Below are positions 15,604 through 24,217 of a DNA stretch of 64,000 nt, piece by piece. Every line of letters begins with the position of its first letter. The stretch's first letter is position 1. The notes beneath the pieces are model-generated. The model searched no databases and was not told the origin of the DNA. It saw nothing but the letters and a program-made list of their open reading frames with translations. The position numbers were made by a program, and so were the translations under genes. Source of the stretch: Luteimonas_C sp035250245 (GTDB lineage Bacteria > Pseudomonadota > Gammaproteobacteria > Xanthomonadales > Xanthomonadaceae); the NCBI GenBank assembly GCA_035250245.1, contig DATFFH010000088.1, forward strand, positions 77,870 to 141,869, in the 5' to 3' direction.

Positions 15604-16273
15604 CGGGCGCGGCGATGCGATAGCCGATGCCGTGCCGGGTCTGGATCAACTGGGTCGGGAACGGCTTGTCGACCACCGCCCGCAACCCGTGGATGTGCAC
15701 GCGCAGCGAATCCGAATCGGGCAACTCTTCGCCCCAGACCCGCGTTTCCAATTCCTGCCGCGTCACCACCGCCGGCGAGGCTTCCATCAGCGCCTGCAGG
15801 ATCTTCAGCGCGGTCGGGTTGAGCTGCAGCAGCTTGCCTTCGCGGCGCACTTCCAGCGTGTCCAGGTTGTATTCCAGATCGGCCACTTCCAGCACCCGGG
15901 TCTGCACGCCGCGGCCGCGCCGCGACAGCGCGTTCAAACGGACCTCGACTTCCTGCAGCGCGAACGGCTTGATCAGGTAGTCGTCGGCGCCGGAATCGAA
16001 GCCGGCCAGCTTGTTGTCCAGGCTGTCGCGGGCGGTGAGCATCAGCACCGGCGTCTGCTTGCGCGCTTCGTTGCGCAGCTTGCGGCAGACTTCCAGGCCG
16101 TCCAGGCCGGGCAGGTTCAGGTCGAGCACGATCGCGTCGAAGTCGTTGACCACCGCCAAGTGCAGGCCGGTGACGCCGTCGGCGGCGAAATCGACGGTAT
16201 GGCCGCGGTCTTCGAGGTAATCGCCCAGGTTGGCGGCGATGTCCTGGTTGTCTTCGATGACGAGGATGCGCAT
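15590..16273 (-). CDS. OmpR/PhoB-family response regulator
   Basis: A 227-residue DNA-binding regulator. The receiver domain has acidic residues Glu7/Asp8, phosphoacceptor Asp51 (LDLNLPG), and the conserved Lys in DYLIKPFA near residue 100. The C-terminal winged helix (about 125-220) includes the family's LNPTALKILQALM, VWGEELPDSDSLRVHIHGLR and TRHGIGYRI stretches. I chose ATG 16273 (MRILVIEDN) as the start, because the upstream in-frame extension lacks homology-like sequence. It is the partner of the histidine kinase, whose start lies inside this gene's 3' end. Confidence 0.94.
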   Translation of the reverse strand: MRILVIEDNQDIAANLGDYLEDRGHTVDFAADGVTGLHLAVVNDFDAIVLDLNLPGLDGLEVCRKLRNEARKQTPVLMLTARDSLDNKLAGFDSGADDYLIKPFALQEVEVRLNALSRRGRGVQTRVLEVADLEYNLDTLEVRREGKLLQLNPTALKILQALMEASPAVVTRQELETRVWGEELPDSDSLRVHIHGLRAVVDKPFPTQLIQTRHGIGYRIAAPDAGN

Positions 16274-16390
16274 CAGGCTGTCCCGTGTGAGTGGTGATTC
16301 GACCGGCGCCGATGGAATCGGTTCCGGAAATCGACGATGCCGCATTCTTGCACAGGCCGCTTAACAAATCGGGTGAAAGCGTTCGGGCAG

Positions 16391-16422
16391 AAAAAAGCCC
16401 AAGCGGTGTTGGCCGCTTGGGC
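16391..16422 (-). terminator. Intrinsic terminator after rimK (minus strand)
   Basis: On the minus strand a perfect 10-bp stem GCCCAAGCGG/CCGCTTGGGC with a CCAACA loop is followed by TTTTTT. It lies 130 bases after the rimK stop and upstream of the response regulator, separating the two minus-strand units. The palindrome GATTACCGTAATC at 16438-16450 lies in the trailing region. Confidence 0.88.
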
Positions 16423-16551
16423 GAAAAGTACTGCCCCGATTACCGTAATCTGCGTTCTCGACAGGGATAGTCCAACCAAGAGAGGCGCGGGATTTCGGTC
16501 CGGATAAGGCTACGCCGGGGTCGATTAAAGCTCAGTTAAACGGAATGCTAA

Positions 16552-17478
16552 CTATTTGTTAAGAAGTGGCGCGACGCCGTTGCGGGCCAGATGGGTGCGG
16601 TGGCGTTTCTGCTTTTTGGCGATGTATTCGACGATTTTCCCGGCAATATCCATGCCGCTAGCCGCTTCGATCCCTTCCAGGCCCGGGGACGAATTCACCT
16701 CCAGGATCAGCGGGCCGCGGCTGGACTGGATCAGGTCCACGCCCGCCACCCCCAATCCGATGACCTTCGCTGCGCGGACCGCGGCGGCCTGTTCTTCAGG
16801 GCTGGCCATCGCGCGTTCGGCGGTGCCGCCGCGATGCAGGTTGGAACGGAACTCGCCCTGCTCGGCCTGGCGCCGCATCGCCGCGACCACTTGCCCGCCC
16901 ACCACGAAACAACGCAAGTCGGCGCCCTTGGCTTCGCCGATGAATTCCTGCACCAGGAAATTCGCATACAGCCCGCGCAGCGCTTCGATCACCCCGCGCG
17001 AGGCCGAAGGCTTCTCGGTCAGCATCACACCGGCGCCCTGGGTGCCTTCGTTGAGCTTGATCACGTGCGGCGGCGGGCCGAGCATCGACAGCAGATCCAT
17101 CGTGTCGTCGGGGTTATCGCCGAACACCGTCGCCGGCAGGTCGATGCCCTGCGCGGCCAGCAACTGGTGGCAGCGCAGCTTGTCGCGGGCGCGCAGCACC
17201 GCGCCGGCGGGATTGGGCGTGTAGCTGCCCATCAGTTCGAACTGGCGCAGCACCGCGGTGCCGTAACGGGTGATCGATGCGCCGATGCGCGGCAGCACCG
17301 CGTCGTAGCCGGCCAGTTGCCGGCCTTTGTAATGCATCTGGAAACCGTCGCTGGCGATGCGCATGTAGCAGCGCAGCGGATCGAGCACGCGCACGGTGTG
17401 CCCGCGCTCGCGCGCGGCGTCGACCAGGCGCCGGGTCGAATACAGCTTGCCGTTGCGGGACAGGATGGCGAGTTTCAT
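16552..17478 (-). CDS. rimK: RimK: ATP-grasp ligase that adds glutamate to ribosomal protein S6
   Basis: A 308-residue ATP-grasp enzyme known to add glutamates to the C-terminus of ribosomal protein S6. It starts MKLAILSRNGKLYSTRRL. The ATP-grasp core shows VIKLNEGTQGAGVML (about 138-152), the LVQEFIGEAKGADLRCFVVG segment (about 172-191) and the metal site LILEVNSSPGLEGIE (about 255-269). Length matches E. coli RimK (300), with a longer basic C-terminal tail. ATG 17478 overlaps the rimB stop as ATGA, so the two are translationally coupled. Confidence 0.94.
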   Translation of the reverse strand: MKLAILSRNGKLYSTRRLVDAARERGHTVRVLDPLRCYMRIASDGFQMHYKGRQLAGYDAVLPRIGASITRYGTAVLRQFELMGSYTPNPAGAVLRARDKLRCHQLLAAQGIDLPATVFGDNPDDTMDLLSMLGPPPHVIKLNEGTQGAGVMLTEKPSASRGVIEALRGLYANFLVQEFIGEAKGADLRCFVVGGQVVAAMRRQAEQGEFRSNLHRGGTAERAMASPEEQAAAVRAAKVIGLGVAGVDLIQSSRGPLILEVNSSPGLEGIEAASGMDIAGKIVEYIAKKQKRHRTHLARNGVAPLLNK

Positions 17479-17936
17479 GCGGCGTTCGAAGAAGGAAGTG
17501 GGCGCGGCGGGCGGCCGTGCAGGAATGAGCTTGCGGGGTCGATGGTGAACAGGCCCGCGATGGCGGTGCGTCCGAGCAGCATCGGGAACAGCATCGCGCC
17601 GCGGTTTGTCAGATTGATTTCGATCTCGCGCTCGCAGCCGGCCAGGCGCAGCGGCGTGCGCAGGAACACGCGGCGCTCGCGGCCGCCGCCGGAGTCGATC
17701 ACGTCGCGCTCGTCGTGCACCGGCGCCTGCGCTTCGACGACCAATCCGCGCGCCTTGCCGTGGCTCAAACGGAACCCGACCCAGGGCGCGCCGGCCTCGA
17801 CGAAACGCCACAAGTCATCCACGTGCAAGGCCGAACTGCGCGCGCCGCTATCGACCTTCGCCCGCAGCCTCGGAATGCCCAATTCCGGCAGGGCCACCCA
17901 TTCGCGCCAGCCTAGGGTGACGAGCGAATCGGGCAT
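17475..17936 (-). CDS. rimB: RimB-like ATP-dependent zinc protease family protein (retropepsin-like)
   Basis: A 153-residue protein of the former DUF785/RimB family, retropepsin-like proteases reported to trim glutamates from S6 and to act with RimK. The active-site-like motif is KVDSGARSSALHVDD (about 27-41), with VDSGA as the aspartate loop. A later conserved stretch is NLTNRGAMLFPMLLGRTAI (about 108-126). It overlaps rimK by four bases and precedes it in the operon. A tRNA gene lies just upstream. The C-terminal tail is Pro/Ser-rich and variable. Confidence 0.88.
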   Translation of the reverse strand: MPDSLVTLGWREWVALPELGIPRLRAKVDSGARSSALHVDDLWRFVEAGAPWVGFRLSHGKARGLVVEAQAPVHDERDVIDSGGGRERRVFLRTPLRLAGCEREIEINLTNRGAMLFPMLLGRTAIAGLFTIDPASSFLHGRPPRPLPSSNAA

Positions 17937-17989
17937 AACGGACTCCGGAGATGATTACGGCGACCGCGCAGGGTCGCCGTTGTCGCGTT

Positions 17990-18063
17990 TGGAGCGGGTG
18001 ATGGGAATCGAACCCACGCTAGCAGCTTGGGAAGCTGCAGTTCTACCATTGAACTACACCCGC
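17990..18063 (-). tRNA. tRNA-Gly (anticodon CCC)
   Basis: On the minus strand a full cloverleaf begins at 18063. The acceptor stem is GCGGGTG/CACCCGC. The D arm contains GTTCAATGGTAGAAC. The anticodon stem GCAGC/GCTGC has loop TTCCCAA, giving anticodon CCC (plus-strand 18029-18031), which reads GGG. The T arm is TGGGTTCGATTCCCA, and the 3' CCA is encoded (17990-17992). Length is 74 bases with no intron. It lies between the divergent regions of rimB and the GDSL esterase. Confidence 0.97.
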
Positions 18064-18114
18064 GATTCGCCGCCAGTCTATGCCCCGATAAGTGGGCTGG
18101 CAACGCGCCGACTC

Positions 18115-18287
18115 CTTCCTTCCCCCACCGGGAGAAGGTGGCGCGCAGCGCCGGATGAGGGTTCGGCGAAGCGACGGCTGGTTCCGATGTCTTATTTGGA
18201 ATCGCGAGCCGACGATTCCCCGTTTCGTCGCCCGGTTTCGCTTCGCCGGACCCTCACCCCAACCCCTCTCCCGCTGGGAGAGGGGCT
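18115..18287. repeat. Interspersed palindromic element (CCCTCTCCC/GGGAGAGGG type)
   Basis: The left part has CCCCCACCGGGAGAAGGTGG and a GGATGAGGGTTCGG run. The right part has CCCTCACCCCAACCCCTCTC and CCGCTGGGAGAGGGG. The family recurs at 21456-21594 and 40498-40656. Here it fills the gap between the tRNA and the end of the GDSL esterase gene. Confidence 0.75.
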
Positions 18288-18300
18288 TATACGCAGATAC

Positions 18301-20142
18301 TCAGAAACCCTTGCCTAGCGTGGCGAACACGCTGGCGTTGTTGCCGCCTTCCTGGCCCAGAGTGACGCTGGCGCCGACGTTCGCGTCCAGGCCGAACAGT
18401 TTGGAGCGGGCGCCCAGTTGCAGCGTGCCGTAGTCGCGGTCGATACCGATGCCGGGCACCGCGTAATTGCCGGTGCCGGGCAGCGATTGCACGCGGCCGA
18501 AGGCTTCCTTCGCCGGATCTTCGAACTCGCGGTCGTAGGTCAGGCGCGCGTACGGCGTCAGGTGATCGTTGATCGCATAGCTCGCCTGCCAGCCGGCACG
18601 GCCGATCAGCGAATCGAACTTCTGATCGGGGAAAGCGAGCGAGGTGGACAGGGACGGGTCGTTTTCGGCATAGCCGTCCACGTCGATCTGCTGCGACAGC
18701 ACGCCGACCACCGGGCCGTGGCGCAGCTTGCCTTCGCCGAACTCCCAACCGGCCTCGGCGCCGACGCTCAGGTTGTCGCCGTCGGGCGAACCGTGATGAG
18801 CGCGGGTCACCTGGTCCAGGCGCACTTTGCGCGTCACGTCGTAGGCCAGCTGGGTGTAGCTGATCTGCGCGTTCGCCCACAGGCCGCCGTCGCTTTGCCA
18901 GCCGATGAAGCCGCCGATGCTGGTGTCTTTCTGGTCGAAATCGCCGCCGCGGCTGCCGAAGTCGATCTTCTGCCGGCCGTAGCCCGCGAAAGCGCCGTAG
19001 ACGAGGTTGCCGCTGGCCCAGTCGATGCCGAAGGTCAGGGTCGGGCCGCCGCCGTCGAAGCCGGCGCCGGTGCCGCGATCGTGGTCGTAACGCTGGCTGT
19101 CGCCGCGCACGTCCGCCCACCAGCGCATGCCGTCCGCCTTGCTCGCGCCCAGCACATGCGCCGACACGCGGTCCGCGCGCGCGCGGCCCACGTTCGAGGC
19201 CGAGTACGGCAACAGCGCGATCTTGCGCGGACCTTCCAAAGTCGCCAGCGCGTAGTCGGCCAGGATCCGGTGCGCCTTGCTGGACGGATGCACGCCGTCG
19301 GCGAACGCGTAGGTTTCCGGCGCGCTCGGATTCACATAATTGAGTGGACTGCAGGTGACCGACGAAGCGGTGATCTGCGGATTGCAGGCCGTACCGGTGA
19401 CATTGGTGATGCCGAACGGCGTGGGATTGGCCACGACCTCGCGGATCAAGGTGAACGTATCCAGCGGAATGAAGCGCACGCCGGCCGAAGCCAGACCTGC
19501 GTACAGCGCATTGTTGTACGTGGTCGCCAGCTGCGTGCCGGCTGCCTGCTGCGCCGGGCCGCCGGCGCGGAACTGCGGAGTCTGGCCCAGATCCGGCACG
19601 TTCGGCACCAGGATGTAGCGCGCGCCGGCCGATTGCAGCGCGGCCGCCACGCCCACTTCGGAAGCGACGGCGTTCGGAATGGTCGGCACCGGCGGCGCGC
19701 CCCCGGCGACCGTGAACAGATCGTTGGCGCCGCCCCACACGGTGTACAGCGCGCGCGGATCGGCGCGGCCGCCGTTCGCGGCGAGGTAATTCGAAGTCTG
19801 CGTGGCCAGCGACGGGATCGGCCCGAGCGCGCCGCTGGTATTGGTGCCGGTGCGGGCGCCGCCGACGGCGTAGTTGGTGCCGCCCTGGTTGGCGCTGGTG
19901 GCGTTGGTGCCGTAGTAATCGGCCACGAATTCCGACCAGACCCAGGTGGGATTGGTGCTGAAGCGGCCGATCAGCGCGCCGTTCGGGCCGACCGCGCCGA
20001 TCAACGCCGGCCGGAAATGGCCCGAATCGGTCAGGCTGTCGCCGATGAAGACGGTTTGGGAAAAGGTCTGCGCCATGGCCGGCGCGGCGACGAAAGCGAG
20101 CGCGGCGGCGAGCGAGGTGCGGACGGGACGGAAGGACTTCAT
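18301..20142 (-). CDS. Autotransporter GDSL esterase/lipase (EstA-like)
   Basis: A 613-residue type Va autotransporter. Residues 1-24 are a signal peptide (ends APAMA). The GDSL-hydrolase passenger follows, with block I IGDSLTDSG (nucleophile Ser36), block III-like GGAND (about 136-140) and block V DGVHPSSKAH holding the Asp and His of the catalytic triad (about 293-302). From about residue 340 the sequence alternates in short beta-strands and ends in Phe (ATLGKGF), as an outer-membrane beta-barrel should. It resembles P. aeruginosa EstA, so it is expected to be a surface-anchored esterase. Stand-alone gene; ATG 20142 is preceded by AGGAGAG. Confidence 0.92.
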   Translation of the reverse strand: MKSFRPVRTSLAAALAFVAAPAMAQTFSQTVFIGDSLTDSGHFRPALIGAVGPNGALIGRFSTNPTWVWSEFVADYYGTNATSANQGGTNYAVGGARTGTNTSGALGPIPSLATQTSNYLAANGGRADPRALYTVWGGANDLFTVAGGAPPVPTIPNAVASEVGVAAALQSAGARYILVPNVPDLGQTPQFRAGGPAQQAAGTQLATTYNNALYAGLASAGVRFIPLDTFTLIREVVANPTPFGITNVTGTACNPQITASSVTCSPLNYVNPSAPETYAFADGVHPSSKAHRILADYALATLEGPRKIALLPYSASNVGRARADRVSAHVLGASKADGMRWWADVRGDSQRYDHDRGTGAGFDGGGPTLTFGIDWASGNLVYGAFAGYGRQKIDFGSRGGDFDQKDTSIGGFIGWQSDGGLWANAQISYTQLAYDVTRKVRLDQVTRAHHGSPDGDNLSVGAEAGWEFGEGKLRHGPVVGVLSQQIDVDGYAENDPSLSTSLAFPDQKFDSLIGRAGWQASYAINDHLTPYARLTYDREFEDPAKEAFGRVQSLPGTGNYAVPGIGIDRDYGTLQLGARSKLFGLDANVGASVTLGQEGGNNASVFATLGKGF

Positions 20143-20298
20143 TACGAGTTCTCTCCTGAATCGGGTGGGTCCGGATCCCTTCGGTACGGCACCGGATGTT
20201 AGCGAATCGTTTCACGAAGCCCCGGCTCGCTCAAGCGTGACCGATGGGTCAGAGTCCGGCGCTGGCCGCATTCATAGCCGGCGCGCGACAATGGCGGC

Positions 20299-20502
20299 AT
20301 GGACATCCTCTTGAACGGCGACCCGGTGTCGCTGACCGATCCCGCCTCCACCGTCGCCGCCCTGCTCGCCTCTCAAGGTCTTGCCGAACGCCGCGTCGCG
20401 GTCGAAGTCAACGGCGAAATCGTCCCGCGCGGCCGGCATGGCGAACACCAGTTGCAAGCCGGCGACAAGGTCGAAATCGTCCATGCCCTCGGCGGCGGCT
20501 GA
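20299..20502 (+). CDS. thiS: Sulfur carrier protein ThiS
   Basis: A 67-residue ubiquitin-like carrier that, as a C-terminal thiocarboxylate, donates sulfur to the thiazole of thiamine. It shows MDILLNGDPVSL, the GLAERRVAVEVNGEIVPR core and ends in the required Gly-Gly (HALGGG). Its length matches the family. It starts at ATG 20299. No TPP riboswitch motif is seen upstream, in the 156-base gap shared with the divergent GDSL gene. thiG follows after a REP pair rather than directly. Confidence 0.93.
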   Translation: MDILLNGDPVSLTDPASTVAALLASQGLAERRVAVEVNGEIVPRGRHGEHQLQAGDKVEIVHALGGG

Positions 20503-20510
20503 TCGCTTTT

Positions 20511-20586
20511 GTAGAGTCGAGCCTGCTCGACTGCTCTTCGATCGGGCGCGATGGAGCCAAAAGCATTCGAGCAGACTCGACTCTAC
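20511..20586. repeat. GTAG-type REP pair (family C, AGTCGAGCCTGCTCGACT)
   Basis: GTAGAGTCGAGCCTGCTCGA...TGCTCTT, a short spacer, then the inverted copy ending in CGACTCTAC. It sits inside the thiS-thiG gap, so the two genes are 126 bases apart. Confidence 0.9.
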
Positions 20587-20628
20587 GAAAGCCGCGCCCG
20601 CCCATCTGCAACCTGCGATAATCCCGCG

Positions 20629-21426
20629 ATGACTCTTCCCAACCCGCCCGATGACGCCCTGATCATCGCCGGCAAGTCCTACCGTTCCCGCCTGCTCACC
20701 GGCACCGGCAAATTCAAAGACCTGGACGAAACCCGCCGCGCCACCGAGGCCGCCGGCGCGGAAATCGTCACCGTCGCGATCCGCCGCACCAACATCGGCC
20801 AAAATCCCGGCGAGCCGAATCTACTCGACGTGCTGCCGCCGGACCGCTACACGATCCTGCCCAATACCGCCGGCTGCTACACCGCCGACGACGCGGTGCG
20901 CACCTGCCGCCTGGCGCGCGAGCTGCTCGACGGCCACAAACTCACCAAGCTCGAAGTGCTGGGCGATCAGAAGACGCTGTTCCCGGACGTCGTCCAGACG
21001 TTGAAGGCGGCCGAGATATTGGTCGCCGACGGCTTCGACGTGATGGTCTACACCAGCGACGATCCGATCCTGGCCAAGCGCCTGGAGGAAATCGGCTGCG
21101 TGGCGGTGATGCCGCTGGCCGCGCCGATCGGTTCGGGCCTGGGCATCCAGAACAAATGGAACCTGATCGAGATCGTCGAGAACGCGAAAGTGCCGATCAT
21201 CGTCGACGCCGGCGTGGGCACCGCTTCCGATGCGGCGATCGCGATGGAACTGGGCTGCGACGGCGTACTGATGAACACCGCCATCGCCGGCGCCAAGGAT
21301 CCGGTGCTGATGGCGCACGCGATGAAGCTGGCGGTGGAATCCGGCCGCGCCGCTTTCCGCGCCGGACGCATTCCGCGCAAACGCTACGCCAGCGCTTCGT
21401 CGCCGGTGGATGGGTTGATCGGCTGA
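20629..21426 (+). CDS. thiG: Thiazole synthase
   Basis: A 265-residue TIM-barrel enzyme that builds the thiazole phosphate of thiamine from deoxyxylulose phosphate, dehydroglycine and ThiS thiocarboxylate. The Schiff-base lysine is Lys107 in TKLEVLGDQKTLFPD. Other family stretches are SRLLTGTGKF (about 18-27), VTVAIRRTN, MPLAAPIGSGLGI, and PIIVDAGVGTASDAA, which carry the phosphate loop. ATG 20629 gives the normal start; the extension to 20551 is REP-derived. Linked to thiS, though separated by the REP pair. Confidence 0.96.
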   Translation: MTLPNPPDDALIIAGKSYRSRLLTGTGKFKDLDETRRATEAAGAEIVTVAIRRTNIGQNPGEPNLLDVLPPDRYTILPNTAGCYTADDAVRTCRLARELLDGHKLTKLEVLGDQKTLFPDVVQTLKAAEILVADGFDVMVYTSDDPILAKRLEEIGCVAVMPLAAPIGSGLGIQNKWNLIEIVENAKVPIIVDAGVGTASDAAIAMELGCDGVLMNTAIAGAKDPVLMAHAMKLAVESGRAAFRAGRIPRKRYASASSPVDGLIG

Positions 21427-21455
21427 TGGTCGTGAGCGGAGCTTCCCGCATCGCT

Positions 21456-21594
21456 CCCTCTCGCCCAACGGCTTTATCGTTGGGGGAGAGGGCTGGGGTG
21501 AGGGGGGCTTTTGCTTCTGCTTTAGAAGCAACAGCAAGATCAAGATCCCCCCTCACCCCAACCCTCTCCCCCGGCTGCGCCGGGGGAGAGGGAG
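21456..21594. repeat. Interspersed palindromic element (CCCTCTCC...GGAGAGGG type)
   Basis: The left arm includes CCCTCTCGCCCAACG and GGGAGAGGGCTGGGGTGAGG. The right arm is CCCCTCACCCCAACCCTCTC with CCCCGGCTGCGCCGGGGGAG. The centre has a TTGCTTCTGC/GAAGCAACAG pairing. It fills the gap between thiG and trmB. Confidence 0.85.
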
Positions 21595-21625
21595 TAGAGC
21601 CGCGGCTGCGCCGGGGATCGGCGCG

Positions 21626-22351
21626 ATGATCGATCCCGCCGACAAGACGGCACAAGCCAAGCCCTATACCGCCGAACCCGGAAAGCGGCGCATCCGCAGC
21701 TTCGTACTGCGCCAGGGGCGCTTCACGCCGGCGCAACAGCGCGCGTTCGACGAGCTGTGGCCGCGCTTCGGTTTGGAATTCCAGGGCGAACCGCGCGATT
21801 TCGACGATGCCTTCGGCCGCAAAGCCAAGCGCGTGCTCGAAATCGGCTTCGGCAACGGCGAAGCGCTGCGCTATGCCGCGGCGCACGATCCGGAGCGCGA
21901 CTACATCGGCATCGAAGTGCACGCTCCTGGCGTCGGCCGTTTGCTCAATGGTTTGGCCGCCGACGGCAGCGATCACGTGCGCCTCTACCATTACGACGCG
22001 GTCGAAGTGCTGGAGCGAGAGATCGCGGACGGCTCCTTGGACGAAATCCGCATCTACTTCCCCGATCCCTGGCACAAGAAGCGCCACAACAAGCGCCGCC
22101 TGCTCAAACCCGAGTTCGCCGCGCTGCTGGTCCGCAAGCTCGCGCCCGGCGGCCGCTTGCACCTGGCCACCGATTGGCGGGACTATGCAGAGCAGATGTG
22201 GGAGGTGCTCGACGCCGCCGAAGGCCTGCACAACCAGGCCGGGCCGGGCGGGCACGTGGAGCGGCCGCCGTGGCGGCCGCAGACGCATTTCGAATCGCGC
22301 GGCCAGCGCCTGGGCCACGAAGTCTTCGACCTGCTGTACGACCGGACCTGA
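21626..22351 (+). CDS. trmB: tRNA (guanine-N7-)-methyltransferase
   Basis: A 241-residue SAM-dependent enzyme that makes m7G46 in tRNA. The SAM-binding loop is EIGFGNGE (about 72-79). The family motif IYFPDPWHKKRHNKRR is at about 145-160, and the C-terminal T-H-F-E-x-R-G element is present (THFESRGQRLG). Length matches the family. It starts at ATG 21626, and the next gene begins 14 bases after the stop, so the transporter may be cotranscribed. Confidence 0.95.
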   Translation: MIDPADKTAQAKPYTAEPGKRRIRSFVLRQGRFTPAQQRAFDELWPRFGLEFQGEPRDFDDAFGRKAKRVLEIGFGNGEALRYAAAHDPERDYIGIEVHAPGVGRLLNGLAADGSDHVRLYHYDAVEVLEREIADGSLDEIRIYFPDPWHKKRHNKRRLLKPEFAALLVRKLAPGGRLHLATDWRDYAEQMWEVLDAAEGLHNQAGPGGHVERPPWRPQTHFESRGQRLGHEVFDLLYDRT

Positions 22352-22365
22352 GATAACTCCGACAC

Positions 22366-24213
22366 ATGGACAGCGCGCTGCTCCTCACCGCCGACATGAA
22401 GCTCGTACTCGGGCTGGTCGGCCTGACGATGGCGCTGTTCCTGTTCGACCGGATCCGCGCCGACGTGGTCGCGCTGGTGGTGCTGGTGCTGCTGGGCCTG
22501 ACCGGCCTGGTCGCGCCGGAAGACTTGTTCGGCGGTTTCTCCGGCGGCGCGGTGATCAGCGTGATCTCGACCATGATCCTGGGCGCCGGCCTGGAACGCA
22601 CCGGCGCGCTGAACCGCCTGGCCGCCTGGCTGCTGCGGCGCGCGCACGGCGTCGAACAGCGCTTGCTGCTGCTGACCACCGCGGTGGCAGGCCTGAATTC
22701 CTCGATCATGCAGAACCCGTCGGTGATGGCGCTGTACCTGCCGGTCGCTTCGCGCTTGAGTTCGCGCACCGGTTTGGCGCTGTCGCGGCTGTTGCTGCCG
22801 ATCGCGGCGGCGATCGTGATGGGCGGCGCGCTGACCATGGTCGGCAATTCGCCGCTGATCCTGCTCAACGACCTGCTCGTCTCGGCCAACAGCAACTTGC
22901 CCTCGGGCGCGGCCGCGCTGCAGCCGCTGCAGATGTTCGCGCCGTTCCCGATCGGCGTCGCGCTGCTGGCCGCTTCGCTGCTGTACTTCCGCTACTACGG
23001 CGACAAGCGTTTGAGCGATGAGAGCGAAGGCGGGGTGACTCCGGCGCGCACCGAAAGCTATTTCGCCCGCGCCTACGGCATCGAGGGCGACGTGTTCGAG
23101 CTCACGGTCAGCGCCGACAGCCCGCTGGTGGGCATGTCGCTGGGCGAAGCGGAAAACCTGCGCGGCGCGCCGCTGCTGCTGGCACTGAAGACCGGCAACG
23201 AATCGCGGCTGGCGCCGCCAGCGGACGCGCGCATCTGGGTCGGCAGCGTGCTCGGCGCGATGGGGCCGCGCGACAAAGTGGCCGACTTCGCCCAGAACCA
23301 GTTCCTGCGCATGAGCACCCGCCTGCGCGAGTTCCGCGATCTCTTCAATCCCAGCCGCGCCGGCATTTCCGAAGCGGTGGTGCCGCCGACATCGAAATTC
23401 ATCGGCAAGACTTCGGCCGATCTGCAATTGCGCAAGCAGGCCGGGATCAGCCTGCTGGCGATCAACCGCGACAAGGACGTGATCCGCGACAACGTGCGCC
23501 AAGTGCCGCTGCGCGCCGGCGACATGCTGGTGCTGCACAGCATCTGGCAGGACCTGGGCGAAGCCGCGGCGACCAAGGATTTCGTGGTCGTCACAGACTA
23601 CCCGAAAGGCGAACAGCGGCCGCACAAGTTCAAGATCGCGATGACCATCTTCGCGATCACCATGCTGCTGGCGTTGAGCTCGCGCATCCCGGTGTCGATC
23701 GCGCTGATGACCGGCGTGGCCGGCATGCTGATCGCCGGCGTGCTGCACATCGACGAGGCCTACGCCGCGATCAACTGGAAGACCGTATTCCTGATGGCCT
23801 GCCTGATCCCCTTGGGCTGGGCGATGGATTCCAGCGGCGCGGCGGCCTGGGTCGCGGGGCACACCTTGGCGCGATTGCCGGAAGGATTGCCGGTATGGGT
23901 GCTCGAAATCGCGGTCGGCGTGCTGACGACGGCGTTCTCGCTGGTGATCAGCCATGTCGGCGCGACGATCGTGATGGTGCCGATGGCGGTCAACCTGGCC
24001 TTGGCCGCGGGCGGCAACCCGACCGCGTTCGCCTTGATCGTGGCGCTGTCGGCTTCGAACAACTTCATGACCGCATCCAATCCGGTGATGTCGATGATCA
24101 CCGGCCCGGCTGGTTATTCGTCGAAAGAACTGTGGAAGATCGGCGGGCCATTGGCCTTGATCTATATCGCGATATCGGTGCTGGCCGTCAACGTGATGTT
24201 CTGGGGAAAATGA
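22366..24213 (+). CDS. SLC13/DASS-family transporter with two RCK_C (TrkA-C) domains
   Basis: A 615-residue inner-membrane protein. Two membrane halves (about residues 10-210 and 420-612) flank a cytoplasmic region containing two TrkA-C/RCK_C-type modules (about 240-305 and 325-395: DVFELTVSADSPLVGMSLGE and GKTSADLQLRKQAGISLLAI). The conserved DASS patterns appear as NSSIMQNPSVMALYLPV in the first half and SASNNFMTASNPVMSMITGP in the second. The family carries sulfate, dicarboxylates or similar anions with Na+. The substrate cannot be read here, though proteins with this architecture are often annotated as sulfate or thiosulfate transporters. Next gene is 4 bases downstream. Confidence 0.85.
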   Translation: MDSALLLTADMKLVLGLVGLTMALFLFDRIRADVVALVVLVLLGLTGLVAPEDLFGGFSGGAVISVISTMILGAGLERTGALNRLAAWLLRRAHGVEQRLLLLTTAVAGLNSSIMQNPSVMALYLPVASRLSSRTGLALSRLLLPIAAAIVMGGALTMVGNSPLILLNDLLVSANSNLPSGAAALQPLQMFAPFPIGVALLAASLLYFRYYGDKRLSDESEGGVTPARTESYFARAYGIEGDVFELTVSADSPLVGMSLGEAENLRGAPLLLALKTGNESRLAPPADARIWVGSVLGAMGPRDKVADFAQNQFLRMSTRLREFRDLFNPSRAGISEAVVPPTSKFIGKTSADLQLRKQAGISLLAINRDKDVIRDNVRQVPLRAGDMLVLHSIWQDLGEAAATKDFVVVTDYPKGEQRPHKFKIAMTIFAITMLLALSSRIPVSIALMTGVAGMLIAGVLHIDEAYAAINWKTVFLMACLIPLGWAMDSSGAAAWVAGHTLARLPEGLPVWVLEIAVGVLTTAFSLVISHVGATIVMVPMAVNLALAAGGNPTAFALIVALSASNNFMTASNPVMSMITGPAGYSSKELWKIGGPLALIYIAISVLAVNVMFWGK

Positions 24214-24217
24214 CCCG

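Noticed and set aside
20143..20298. TPP riboswitch upstream of thiS
   Set aside because: The conserved CTGAGA and ACCTGATCTGG-type elements are not present in the gap.
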